From Lentisphaerae bacterium WC36 (lineage in GTDB: Bacteria > Verrucomicrobiota > Lentisphaeria > Victivallales > SZUA-371): DNA of 64,000 nt. The translations under genes were made by a program, and so were the position numbers. The stretch's first letter is position 1. Each line of letters opens with the position of its first letter. The stretch covers positions 1 through 64,000 of the forward strand of contig CP085689.1 of NCBI GenBank assembly GCA_020683205.1. The letters run 5' to 3'. The notes below the pieces were generated by a model. That model did no database searches. It was not told the origin of the DNA and saw only the letters and a program-made list of their open reading frames with translations. Below are positions 16,815-24,775 of the stretch, piece after piece.

Positions 16815-17012
16815 TTATACTGCATTGAGTGCTTGTATTAATGCTTCTTTATCGGGGATTTTATTATTTTTGATGAACTTCCTTAATCGAGTGCGATATT
16901 TTTTGACGGCTTTCTGCTCAATCTCTGAAATTATATCTGGATCAATCTCTATATCGATGGTGGTTACATCGCCATCATCCCAATAAATAGTTTCTTTTCC
17001 CATATAACTCAT
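16815..17012 (-). CDS. Small acidic/basic hypothetical protein
   Basis: A 65-residue protein (MSYMGKETIYWDDGDVTTID...), acidic in the first half and basic helical in the second (KKYRTRLRKFIKNNKIP). The Shine-Dalgarno AGGAG stands 9 nt before the ATG. It is the last of three small overlapping minus-strand genes (84, 43 and 65 residues) that form one translational unit. I do not recognise it. Confidence 0.62.
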   Translation of the reverse strand: MSYMGKETIYWDDGDVTTIDIEIDPDIISEIEQKAVKKYRTRLRKFIKNNKIPDKEALIQALNAV

Positions 17013-17140
17013 GATAGAATTACTCCTATTATTGTAGTTATGATTAAGCCAATAAATGAAATTCCCATATAGTATGCGCTGTTTTCGATTTCTTTAGACG
17101 TATGACCGCAACCGCCTTTTACTAATTCAATATCTTTCAT
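17009..17140 (-). CDS. Small single-span membrane protein (43 residues)
   Basis: The ATG (17138-17140) overlaps the upstream stop as TAATG and the stop overlaps the next start as ATGA, so translation is coupled on both sides. The preceding gene's end supplies GAGGTGG as a ribosome site. The protein MKDIELVKGGCGHTSKEIEN... has one membrane span (YYMGISFIGLIITTIIGVIL) at its C-terminus. A holin-like or regulatory role is possible; there is no family match I can name. Confidence 0.6.
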   Translation of the reverse strand: MKDIELVKGGCGHTSKEIENSAYYMGISFIGLIITTIIGVILS

Positions 17141-17394
17141 TATGCCACCTCTTCGATATGTTTGGCGACTTCGACAATGCACGTTCTTTTTAGTTTTTCG
17201 ATTTCGTCAATTTCTTTTTCAATGAGTGATTTAATTTCTTGAACGTGGAAGTCTTCAGCAAAACAGCCTGCTAAATCTAATTGTTCTTTACTGCAGTTAA
17301 AGTTTGCGATTAGAGTGTCCATGCATCTAATCATGTGGTCAAAGTCGATTTGAGTGTTTTTGTTAGCTTTGTTGTTTTTAGTTGTTTTAGACAT
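17140..17394 (-). CDS. Hypothetical helical protein
   Basis: An 84-residue protein with a Lys/Asn-rich N-terminus and a long helical C-terminus (KSLIEKEIDEIEKLKRTCIVEVA). It contains three cysteines but no zinc-binding spacing. Good Shine-Dalgarno (AAGGAG). It is the first gene after the structured element at 17409-17514, which may be its leader. Confidence 0.6.
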   Translation of the reverse strand: MSKTTKNNKANKNTQIDFDHMIRCMDTLIANFNCSKEQLDLAGCFAEDFHVQEIKSLIEKEIDEIEKLKRTCIVEVAKHIEEVA

Positions 17395-17408
17395 TTTGAA
17401 TTGTCTCC

Positions 17409-17514
17409 TTATGCAAAAATATAAAAACCGCTTGCGGGTCGGTGTTCCTAGGCACCTTGCACTGGGTAGTTAATCCAGTACTTCACCGCAAACGGTAATA
17501 ATATCTTTGCATAA
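17409..17514 (-). ncRNA. Candidate structured RNA: long stem with two inner hairpins
   Basis: Arms of 29 nt (17409-17437 and 17486-17514) are reverse complements apart from about five mismatches, including TTATGCAAA / TTTGCATAA ends and CCGCTTGCGG-type cores. Inside are two hairpins: GGTG-N8-CACC (17441-17455, loop centred on CCTAGG) and ACTGG-N9-CCAGT (17461-17479). The fold is a three-way junction. On the minus strand the right arm ends with T-rich sequence (GCGGTTTTTATATTTTT) directly before the Shine-Dalgarno of the 84-residue gene, so it could be a leader, an attenuator or a short RNA. It is not a tRNA (no acceptor, D and T arms). The strand is inferred; a DNA-level role such as a recombination site is possible. 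Confidence 0.5.
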
Positions 17515-17884
17515 AAAAATTTACTTTTAGCGTCTTAAATTTGGGAACTACTCCAAATTGTAAATACTGACGTGTCGAGCTAGGAATCTCAACGATATTC
17601 AATTGTTTTACTAATAACCGTTAAAAAATGAAAAATCAAGCTAAAAAAACAAATAAATCTTAAATAATTCTAAATTATACAATTTTTCATTTGGTAAAAT
17701 TTAATAATATTTTTTTATATTATCTGTATCTTGACAATTATTAATTTTGGAGTATAATATAATTATACAATTTCTCACCTAACGATTTATGGATGGGCAA
17801 TTTTAAATGCGATATTGATACATATCACGAAGGTGAAATCAATGATTTTGCTAACGAGATTTTGCATCGGATATCGCTTTTTTT
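17515..17884. other. Gene-free stretch with a short coding remnant
   Basis: No complete gene seen. At about 17765-17885 the plus strand has a frame reading NFSPNDLWMGNFKCDIDTYH... to a stop, which looks protein-like but has no ribosome site and ends in the 3' tail of the SIR2 gene. It may be the broken end of a gene displaced by the SIR2 cargo. Confidence 0.35.
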
Positions 17885-19459
17885 TTATTTTTTATGATAT
17901 TTCAAAAAATCATAAATCTGAAGCAACTTTTTTATTTGAGAATTATGCTTTGAAGCAAACCAATCTGAATCCAATTCAACTATTTTTATTAAAGATTCTT
18001 TTAATAAATTAATATCAATTTCTTCTTCTTGTAATTTTAAGCAGTGAATAACAAATCCTTGTATATCTTCTTGTTTGTCAAGCGAGTGAATTGATAATAT
18101 ATTTTCAATTGAAAATGATGTTTTATTCTTTCTTGACTGCTCCATAGATCTTGTAATATAATCTTCAAAACTAGTTTTTAACTTTTCTTGAACCTTGTTA
18201 GGTAACTCATCTTCATAATGACGGCAGTATTTGTGCATTGGGGTACTTCCACTGAAATGTTTTATATGATCAGGGATTGTAAGTTCTACAATTTTGTTGT
18301 TGTCAAAATTTTTGTTATCATAAAGTAAATCTAAATATAAATCTTTCGGTTCTAAGGAACCATATCCTATTTGACTATGAACTCCAACCCCAATAACTAC
18401 TTCTAAGTCTTCAATATTATCAACATCTTCAATGCCTACAGCCCGCACCTTTTCTATAGGTTCATTAGTTTTTACTAATTCATAAATGTGCTGTTTTAAT
18501 GTTCTTAAAACTTGAGGTTTGAATGATTCTCTATTTTTTTGAATAGCTTTATAAACAAATTCAAAAGAGCTTGTTTTAAATAACTCGACATTAATTCTTT
18601 GCCCATTATCAACTGTAATAATATTATTTTGGTGTGTTGGGTCTTGACAATTTTCATCAAATTCTATAAAAATTAACCTTTTCCCTAATGATAATAACTG
18701 TTCATTTGTCAGTCCATTAGCAATAGCTCCAAATATTTTTTTTATATTTGGATCAGAAATAGAGTAACCTAGAAATATTATCGGATGTTCAATAAAAAAT
18801 GTAATTAATTTAGCTGCAAGGTAGGGATTTTTTTCATCAAATATTTTATAATCATCTTTGTTGATAATTATACTTTCTGGTTTACTACAACAGCCGTGAA
18901 TTTTATATATTTCTGCGATATTATATATGGGTTTGAATAACAAATCATTTTGACCAATATAAGTTGTAAAGTTTGGAAAACATTTTTCTAAAAATAAATC
19001 ATAATTTGTCGTAATAATACCCGCAATTTTATTTTGAATGCTTTTCAATAACTGAACTTCTGCAGTGTAATTATCATTAACTTCATAATAATCTTTTTTA
19101 AATTTTTCAGCAACTGCTATTTTAAATGGATCCACATCTCGACTAATTAAAGCGTAGTGTCTATTCCTAAAATCCTCCTCGTCAACATCTTCATATATTT
19201 TTTTTGAAAAATCATCAGAAATTAAAGATGCTATTGCTGGGAATTTTAAATATTCATTACTTCTATCTTCCTCTCTTAAATTTCGTTCATAAGATTTATA
19301 AGGTAAAGGTAAATGAGGTTTTATTTTTTGAGCAAAATCTTCCAATAAATTTTGCCAATTTGGAAAGTTTAAATATCTTCGACTTATTCCACTTCCTATA
19401 AATAGAAAAGGAAATGTTTTTGCATCTTTTAGTAGTAGTTGTAATTTTTTATCTGGCAT
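17885..19459 (-). CDS. SIR2-like domain protein, probable anti-phage defence effector
   Basis: A 524-residue protein. Residues ~1-290 are a SIR2-like fold: FLFIGSGISRRYLNFPNWQNL near residue 18 (NAD-binding), GIITTNYDLFLE (~148), KIHGC (~197) and FLGYSISDPNIKKIFG (~233). Proteins of this kind in Thoeris, DSR and related systems degrade NAD+ during phage infection. The C-terminal ~230 residues are not a domain I recognise and may sense infection; the segment VEVVIGVGVHSQIG-like at ~345 is followed by charged helices. It is a single gene with its own promoter region, flanked by small phage genes, as is usual for cargo of P2-like prophages. I infer defence, and no test can be made from sequence alone. 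Confidence 0.8.
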   Translation of the reverse strand: MPDKKLQLLLKDAKTFPFLFIGSGISRRYLNFPNWQNLLEDFAQKIKPHLPLPYKSYERNLREEDRSNEYLKFPAIASLISDDFSKKIYEDVDEEDFRNRHYALISRDVDPFKIAVAEKFKKDYYEVNDNYTAEVQLLKSIQNKIAGIITTNYDLFLEKCFPNFTTYIGQNDLLFKPIYNIAEIYKIHGCCSKPESIIINKDDYKIFDEKNPYLAAKLITFFIEHPIIFLGYSISDPNIKKIFGAIANGLTNEQLLSLGKRLIFIEFDENCQDPTHQNNIITVDNGQRINVELFKTSSFEFVYKAIQKNRESFKPQVLRTLKQHIYELVKTNEPIEKVRAVGIEDVDNIEDLEVVIGVGVHSQIGYGSLEPKDLYLDLLYDNKNFDNNKIVELTIPDHIKHFSGSTPMHKYCRHYEDELPNKVQEKLKTSFEDYITRSMEQSRKNKTSFSIENILSIHSLDKQEDIQGFVIHCLKLQEEEIDINLLKESLIKIVELDSDWFASKHNSQIKKLLQIYDFLKYHKK

Positions 19460-19600
19460 AACAATTCTCGTTAATAGTTAATATTTTAGTATAAAATATA
19501 ACCAACTATTATGTTTTTCAATTTTATTTTATTTCTTAATCCCAACCCAAAAATAAACTGAAGCATTTTTTGAAAAATTATGCTAATTTTAAGGGTGTCA

Positions 19601-19643
19601 AGCTGAAATTCAGTTGGAAAATTCAGCTAAATTAATGTATATT
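19601..19643 (+). promoter_or_regulatory. Promoter with operator-like inverted repeat upstream of ogr
   Basis: TTGGAA at 19614-19619 and TATATT at 19638-19643 are spaced by 18 bp and resemble -35 and -10 boxes. An inverted repeat AGCTGAA (19601-19607) / TTCAGCT (19622-19628) overlaps the -35. The Ogr-like gene begins 36 bp downstream of the -10 with AAAGGAG as ribosome site. The repressor that would bind is unknown. Confidence 0.5.
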
Positions 19644-19678
19644 ATAAGTGAGCTAAATATTAAAGGAGAATAAAGCAA

Positions 19679-19945
19679 ATGATTAGTGTGAATTGCCCTC
19701 ATTGTGGAAGCAATGCCAGAGTTACCCATTCTGACACTAAGAGCAATAAAATTAAACATTTATATGCAGATTGCACCAATAAAGAATGCTACGCACGCTT
19801 TGTTGTTCGTATGAGTTACTCTCACGATATTACCCCATCACTAGCAACCCAATATGCTGCTATTCATGAAATGTTAGCTAACATGAATCCAACCGACCGC
19901 AAAAATTTATTAAACCAATACCAACAACCAAGTTTCAACTTTTAA
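19679..19945 (+). CDS. ogr: Ogr/Delta-family zinc-finger activator of late phage transcription
   Basis: An 88-residue protein with the family pattern: CPHCGSNARV (Cys 6 and 9), YADCTNKECYARF (Cys 32 and 37) and the SHDITPSLA tail, as in P2 Ogr and P4 Delta. These proteins bind a zinc ion and recruit RNA polymerase to the late promoters for head, tail and terminase genes. Start chosen because AAAGGAG is 7 nt upstream. It indicates that the structural genes here remain under P2-style late control. Confidence 0.93.
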   Translation: MISVNCPHCGSNARVTHSDTKSNKIKHLYADCTNKECYARFVVRMSYSHDITPSLATQYAAIHEMLANMNPTDRKNLLNQYQQPSFNF

Positions 19946-19957
19946 AGGGAATTAACA

Positions 19958-20080
19958 ATGAATAAAAAACAAATTTTACGCACAATTTTATTAATTGCAC
20001 TTGCTTCAACAATAATAACTTTTGTAACCATTTATGCTCAAAAAATATTAATACCTCCAAATATAACGATTCAAAAATAA
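19958..20080 (+). CDS. Small membrane peptide (40 residues) after ogr
   Basis: ATG at 19958 with AAAGGGA 7 nt upstream, only 12 nt after the ogr stop. The product MNKKQILRTILLIALASTII... has a basic start, one membrane span and a short outside tail ending QK. The shape resembles small lysis or type I toxin peptides, but that is only shape. Probably co-transcribed with ogr. Confidence 0.6.
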   Translation: MNKKQILRTILLIALASTIITFVTIYAQKILIPPNITIQK

Positions 20081-20150
20081 ACTATCATCTATTGTATATT
20101 TAAATTCTCATATTATTTTAATAATAAAAACAAATATGAGGGTTTAAATT

Positions 20151-20330
20151 ATGGAGTTAGTTATTGAGTGGCTTTAAAAAAACTACAAAATTATTGCAAC
20201 TATTATTTTTTCAATATTTACAATCACTTTATTTTTTATATCCGAGTATAATGATTGTCAAATTCTTATAGGGGTACTTTTTTCTACCAATTTCTTAATC
20301 ATTATATTATTTTCTTATTTTAATATTTAG
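20151..20330 (+). pseudogene. Small two-span membrane protein interrupted by an in-frame TAA
   Basis: A frame starting ATGGAGTTAG behind a good ribosome site (GAGGG) has TAA as codon 9 (20175-20177), yet stays open for 50 further codons encoding two membrane spans (IIATIIFSIFTITLFFI and LIGVLFSTNFLIIILF) before TAG. One base change would restore a 59-residue protein. Either the gene is recently inactivated, or translation restarts, or only the eight-codon leader is used. Function unknown; position beside another small membrane peptide suggests a lysis-type locus. Confidence 0.5.
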
Positions 20331-20342
20331 GGGGGTATCTCG

Positions 20343-20651
20343 GAAACGCATTACATTCATTACAGAATAACTAACTTGTTGATTTTGAACTTGTTATGTG
20401 TAATGAGTTACGCATTACAATTGATTACATAAAATAGCGAAATATTTATAAATGATTAATTATAAAAGATTAACAACTATTACATTTGTTATTAACTGTA
20501 ATAAATAATTTTAAAAATCACTCATTACATGTAATGTGTTTGTAATGCATTTGTAATGTTTTTAAACTTATAAAAATATTCCTCTAACCTTTTAATTATT
20601 AACAACTTATTAATGGTTATATAAAATTTGTAATGTTTGTAATGCGTTTTC
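20343..20651. repeat. Iteron array (CATTAC/GTAATG), candidate phage replication origin
   Basis: Ten exact copies of CATTAC or GTAATG lie in 302 bp, with CATTAC starting at 20349, 20358, 20413 and 20523, and GTAATG starting at 20400, 20531, 20542, 20553, 20630 and 20639. The outer copies form an inverted pair: GAAACGCATTAC (20343-20354) and GTAATGCGTTTTC (20639-20651). The interior is very AT-rich. Chance would give well under one copy. The array sits directly beside the 3' end of the primase-helicase gene, as origins of many phages do, so initiator binding is the best reading. Confidence 0.65.
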
Positions 20652-20716
20652 TGCATATACACCACTTTTTTAAATTCTGTACTTTTTAGGCAAAAAAAAA
20701 GAATAATTCCTATTTT

Positions 20717-23440
20717 TTAACTTAACTTTCTATTTTCATTATCATGACTTGAAAATACCCAACAATAAACTGGCTTGCACAATATTTGACTACGTACTGT
20801 CTTTTTACTTATAAAGCGATAACGACGGCTTTGTGGCAATAGTTTTTTTAATTCAGCTTCTGTTGGAAGTCGTTCGGTATGTTCTTCATTGCACACCTTA
20901 ATAAAGTGTTGAATATTAATTGCTATTTCATCTTTTTTATTACTATGGTTTAAATAAATTTTAGTTGTTTTATTTACTCGATCATATTGTTCGTTTAAGA
21001 AATCGTATTTTTCCCAGAAAATTTGTACTGTTGGGTGGTCAGCTCCTAATCGCTGTTGACGGCTAACTGCACGGCTATAGATATAATCTTCAATTTTTTC
21101 AACTTCAGCAAACGTCACTTTATTTTCAAATATTGTTGGCAAAGTCCATGCCCAGGCGGCAATCTTGGCATGAAGGGTAATTAATCGCATTTGCAAGCTA
21201 GGATTACGATTATAAAATTTGTCTTGTAATTCAGTAAATTTTTTAGTGTAGATATTAAAAAGTTCATTTTCTTTACTAAGTACCTGGTGCAGAAATCCAC
21301 AGCAATCTTCAACTGAAAGCTTCATCAATCGCTGAGTAGCCAATAAAGTTTCATTATTATGGTGTTGTTTAGTACAGTGACAGTGAATTATTCTTGATAA
21401 AACAGCATCGTCACCGTCAACTTCACTATTTTGACTGATTAATAAACCACCTTTAAATTTGGTCGTATTAACCCCATTACTGCCGTTTTTCTGTCCACGT
21501 GCACGAAGTTCGCCCCCATCTGCTAAACTTTTTAATTGTTCAAATCCAAATCCTTTATTGTGCGCATTTTTGTCGCCTAAAACTCTATCAGATTCAAGAA
21601 TAACCGCTGGCATATTACTAAGTTGATCAAGTTTATTTAACCAGGCAACTTTGGTGTCTTTGTTTGGGTCGAAACCCTCATAATTATCACGACCAAGGCA
21701 CTTCCATAAAAAGCCAATTTGGCAACTTTTACCAGCTCCTTGTTCTCCAGTATATTCAAGGAAAGGCCAGTCTTTACTATCAAGACGAATTTGTTCAGCA
21801 AAAAGCGTCCCAATCCACCAAGAAAGTAACACCATGCCGTTAAGGTTATTTGCCAGTTTCCAATCATCAATCCAGTTATTTTTAAAATTTGTATCGCTAG
21901 TTAAATGTAAATCTGATGTGCTTTTAATATTGCATTTATTAACATCAATAAATTTCATTTTATTTAATTCTTTACGTTGCCCATTATGATACCCAAAATT
22001 TGGGAAAATATAACTTTTGCTTTCGGTATCATAACCACAAAAATTCAAACTTCTTACTGACAAAATATGATGATCAAGCCATTTACTAACTAAATAACGC
22101 ATATCTCCAGCCGTGCCATCAAAGCGACCACCAGCAGTATTTTTTAGTAAAGCATCACCAAATGTTTTTGGACTATTTAAAGTGTCGCCAGTAACACCAA
22201 TATGTTCAGTTTTGCGTTGTTTATGTGGGAAATCAACACTAAAATAATATAACTGATCACAATCTGCATTAATTGGACGTTCGACATATAAAAAATTAGG
22301 GTAGCAATTTGCAATCTTTTCAGTCTTAACAAAAGTATTAAACTCTGCAACATGAATATTTACTTTATCGCCTTGGTTTAACCAGATATCTTCAAGAATT
22401 ACATCTTTTGCAAAATCTGAAGCAGCTTCTTTTTCTTCAATAGAATAACGGTAAAGCATACCGTTGTAATTAAAAATTGAATAGAATTGATTCTTTTTTA
22501 TCCAGGAAAAGAAAGCTTTTTTTGCTGCTGAATCTGCTAAATGATAAAGTCCACGCCAGTACGAATCACTGATATATTCTTCATTTAAAGCTTTTTTACG
22601 AAAAACATCGTCCCAGTCTTCATTTTTTGCTGGAAACATTACTTTATAGTGCTGCTTTAAATCTTTTAACTTTTGAATATGCTTTCTGGTGGCGTCAATT
22701 CCAGCAATATCAGAATCCATTGCCACTACCCAAGTGATATTTTTATCCTTATGCTCTTTAACAATATCAGTGCAAAAATTACCACATGAAAGTGTTGCTA
22801 TGCTCTTCATCGGTTTGTCATTGCTATCTTTTACATGTAAAAAACTCATGCTTTTAAAAATGCCTTCTGTAATGATAATTGTATCATTTTTTTCAAAAGT
22901 CATTTGTGGGGGAATCCAGCCAGAGCCTTTAAATCCTTTTTCGCTAATCTTATAAATTTTAGATTTTGCCCCATTACGAGCAACGTCACGACTATTTATA
23001 ATTCTTTTCCAATAGCAAGTGCTATTAATGATAATTTTAATTGCTGGGTAATATTCATTTTTTGTTTTGTGCTTAATTTTTTCTTGAAAAAATGTTTCTC
23101 CAATTACTTTTGGATCAAAGCCACGAACATCATACATATATGCTTTTGCGGCTTGATTTAAACTTTCCTCTTCAGTAAGTCGTTTATCTTGCAAAAAACG
23201 ATCAGTAATATTACTAAAGATATCTGGATATAATTCTCTAGTCGTTGCCGTCCACTGGCAATTATTTCTATGATTGCAAACTGCTACCCAAGGTTCATCT
23301 AATGAAATAAATACTGCTTTCCTTTCACACTTTGGACATTTACCATATCTTAATGAATTGCTACTTCTTTTAAATTGAAATTGCCCATCGTTTAGTAATG
23401 ATGAGCGAATTTCTTCTGTTATATAATTATTATCCCACAT
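20717..23440 (-). CDS. Phage replication protein: zinc-finger/Toprim primase fused to helicase-type ATPase
   Basis: A 907-residue protein. Residues 35-61 carry CPKC...CNHRNNC, a primase-type zinc site. Residues ~185-265 are a Toprim domain (DTIIITEGIFKSM and WVVAMDSDIAGID, with the Glu and DxD). A linker follows, then a P-loop GEQGAGKSCQ at about residue 570, a Walker-B-like NMPAVILESD and a sensor-like KGGLLISQNS. This is the plan of phage and plasmid primase-helicases that start replication at an iteron origin. It replaces the rolling-circle gpA of P2. The ATG follows CTGGAG. It is the largest phage gene and last of the leftward early operon. Confidence 0.85.
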   Translation of the reverse strand: MWDNNYITEEIRSSLLNDGQFQFKRSSNSLRYGKCPKCERKAVFISLDEPWVAVCNHRNNCQWTATTRELYPDIFSNITDRFLQDKRLTEEESLNQAAKAYMYDVRGFDPKVIGETFFQEKIKHKTKNEYYPAIKIIINSTCYWKRIINSRDVARNGAKSKIYKISEKGFKGSGWIPPQMTFEKNDTIIITEGIFKSMSFLHVKDSNDKPMKSIATLSCGNFCTDIVKEHKDKNITWVVAMDSDIAGIDATRKHIQKLKDLKQHYKVMFPAKNEDWDDVFRKKALNEEYISDSYWRGLYHLADSAAKKAFFSWIKKNQFYSIFNYNGMLYRYSIEEKEAASDFAKDVILEDIWLNQGDKVNIHVAEFNTFVKTEKIANCYPNFLYVERPINADCDQLYYFSVDFPHKQRKTEHIGVTGDTLNSPKTFGDALLKNTAGGRFDGTAGDMRYLVSKWLDHHILSVRSLNFCGYDTESKSYIFPNFGYHNGQRKELNKMKFIDVNKCNIKSTSDLHLTSDTNFKNNWIDDWKLANNLNGMVLLSWWIGTLFAEQIRLDSKDWPFLEYTGEQGAGKSCQIGFLWKCLGRDNYEGFDPNKDTKVAWLNKLDQLSNMPAVILESDRVLGDKNAHNKGFGFEQLKSLADGGELRARGQKNGSNGVNTTKFKGGLLISQNSEVDGDDAVLSRIIHCHCTKQHHNNETLLATQRLMKLSVEDCCGFLHQVLSKENELFNIYTKKFTELQDKFYNRNPSLQMRLITLHAKIAAWAWTLPTIFENKVTFAEVEKIEDYIYSRAVSRQQRLGADHPTVQIFWEKYDFLNEQYDRVNKTTKIYLNHSNKKDEIAINIQHFIKVCNEEHTERLPTEAELKKLLPQSRRYRFISKKTVRSQILCKPVYCWVFSSHDNENRKLS

Positions 23441-23498
23441 AAGGATTTCTCCAGTTTGTTTGACTTAATTAAAGTCAAATGTTATATTCTTTAAGGTT

Positions 23499-23573
23499 TT
23501 ATTTAAGTTCATTAAGAACTTGCTTTACTGTGGTAATTGCCGTTACTACAGTATTTTTTTTGCTCTTAAACAT
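23499..23573 (-). CDS. Possible 24-residue peptide
   Basis: ATG (23571-23573) preceded by AGAGGAAAG at good spacing and overlapping the end of the 72-residue gene by 8 nt; the peptide is MFKSKKNTVVTAITTVKQVL... Its ribosome site is as strong as any nearby. It is too short to assign and could be a leader for the replication gene 58 nt downstream. Confidence 0.35.
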   Translation of the reverse strand: MFKSKKNTVVTAITTVKQVLNELK

Positions 23574-23784
23574 TTTTCTTTCCTCTAATTACACATTTTG
23601 GTTTTTTTCCTAATGCTAGTGCCGTCATTATGCTATTTAAATCAGCAACGCAATAACGCTTTTTGCCTTTAGTTTTATTTCTTTGTACTTTTACCCAGCG
23701 ATTAATTTCCCACTCTTGTAATTTCTCTTTGCCAATTGCAAAAAAAATTTTTGCTCCTTGTCTATCAACCCATACTGGCGTCAT
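23566..23784 (-). CDS. Small winged-helix/excisionase-like protein
   Basis: A 72-residue basic protein (MTPVWVDRQGAKIFFAIGKE...). The pattern of an aromatic start, a helix (KEKLQEWEINRWV) and a basic hairpin (KTKGKKRYCVADLNSIMTAL) resembles MerR/Xis-type winged helices that bind DNA at att sites or origins. It could be the phage excisionase or an origin accessory factor. GGAGAAAAG precedes the ATG. Confidence 0.55.
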   Translation of the reverse strand: MTPVWVDRQGAKIFFAIGKEKLQEWEINRWVKVQRNKTKGKKRYCVADLNSIMTALALGKKPKCVIRGKKNV

Positions 23785-23798
23785 AGCTTCTTTTCTCC

Positions 23799-24269
23799 TT
23801 AAATAATTTTATTAAACTTCCCTGTTTCACATGCTAGAACGAATTCTTCAATAGCTCGCTTGCACGACTCCCATTTAGTTCTAATTTCATCAGCTTCAAA
23901 TTGTTCAATGATGCCGTCTTCATTTGCTTTGCCAATTTCATCAATTAGTTTTGCAAATTCTCCTAAAATTTTAGAAATTTGGCTAATTGCTGGCGAATCA
24001 GTTACTTCAAGGGCTGGATTTTTAACCATCACAAAACCGAAAAACTCAGTTAAATACTGCAATATTTCAAAACGTCCAGTGGTTTCGCTGGTAACTTCAA
24101 TAAGCGTTTGCACTCTATCAATTACATTTGGCGTTTCTCCTTTTGGAGGATAAGGCTTTTGTCCAGCAATCATGTTATTAAGATTGCCCTTGGTCATATT
24201 AATAGCTTTGGCAACTTTCTCACGATCGCAACCTTTCAATGCTTCCTTTAAAATTTTTGTAGTATTCAT
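23799..24269 (-). CDS. Phage regulatory protein of the CII / CP76 type
   Basis: A 156-residue protein with an N-terminal helix-turn-helix (CDREKVAKAINMTKGNLNNMIAG), a middle VIDRVQTLIEVTSETTGRFEILQYLTEFFGFVMV, and a helical C-terminus (IEQFEADEIRTKWESCKRAIEEFV). This is the pattern of the P2-like-phage CII-type regulators that choose between early and late programmes and promote replication. It follows the 110-residue gene by 3 nt and is part of the early leftward operon. Confidence 0.75.
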   Translation of the reverse strand: MNTTKILKEALKGCDREKVAKAINMTKGNLNNMIAGQKPYPPKGETPNVIDRVQTLIEVTSETTGRFEILQYLTEFFGFVMVKNPALEVTDSPAISQISKILGEFAKLIDEIGKANEDGIIEQFEADEIRTKWESCKRAIEEFVLACETGKFNKII

Positions 24270-24272
24270 TTT

Positions 24273-24605
24273 CTAACTCTCCTTTACTACAAAATCAGAA
24301 ATATCAAATTCAATATTGTCTAAGTCGTAAATATTAAGCACTTTATCTGCGAAAAAAATTGCTAATTCACTGTTAATAAAATTTTTATTCAACTCTTCTA
24401 GGTCAATATAAGTATTTGTAGTTTGACATTCTTTAAAAACTTTAAGTGCAATAAATTGTAATAATTCTTCTAAATCATTTGCTTCACCAGCTCCATAAGT
24501 ATCATTATATAGTTCTAGTCTTTTGATTATTTCTTTTGATTCATCAACTTCAATTGATACGCTCCATTTGTTATAGAACAATTCTATGTCATAAATTTTT
24601 TTCAT
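24273..24605 (-). CDS. Hypothetical acidic protein
   Basis: A 110-residue acidic protein (MKKIYDIELFYNKWSVSIEV...). It begins with a beta-type segment and then helices (EANDLEELLQFIALKVFKEC). It has a good ribosome site (GGAGATTTAAACA). Located in the early operon between a 50-residue gene and the CII-like gene. Not recognised. Confidence 0.6.
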   Translation of the reverse strand: MKKIYDIELFYNKWSVSIEVDESKEIIKRLELYNDTYGAGEANDLEELLQFIALKVFKECQTTNTYIDLEELNKNFINSELAIFFADKVLNIYDLDNIEFDISDFVVKES

Positions 24606-24622
24606 TGTTTAAATCTCCTCTA

Positions 24623-24775
24623 TTAATCAAATACATTGTATTCAATTTGAGCATTAATCGCATCTGGGCATTCACTCAATGCTTTGTGTTCTGCTTCAGC
24701 TAAAGAATTTGCTTTTGCGTAATAATTGCAAAATCTACCAAATTCATCTTCATAAATAAATTCATACATTTTCAT
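24623..24775 (-). CDS. Small hypothetical protein (50 residues)
   Basis: ATG at 24773-24775 behind a strong AGGAGG, overlapping the last codons of the Bro-N gene by 14 nt. Product MKMYEFIYEDEFGRFCNYYAK... ends YNVFD. The compact beta-beta-helix look (YEFIYEDE...AEAEHKALSE) is common among small phage proteins of unknown role. Part of the leftward early operon. Confidence 0.6.
   Translation of the reverse strand: MKMYEFIYEDEFGRFCNYYAKANSLAEAEHKALSECPDAINAQIEYNVFD

Noticed and set aside
17409-17514. tRNA gene
   Set aside because: The arms do not fit a cloverleaf: no 7-bp acceptor with CCA side, no T-loop GTTC-type sequence, and the outer stem is far too long.
17793-17897. Short frame MGNFKCDIDTYHEGEIND... 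as a gene
   Set aside because: No ribosome site, overlaps the SIR2 3' end, and the frame is open upstream of the ATG, so it is more likely a remnant than a gene.
20343-20651. CRISPR array
   Set aside because: The repeated unit is only 6 bp, occurs in both orientations with uneven spacing, and there are no cas genes.
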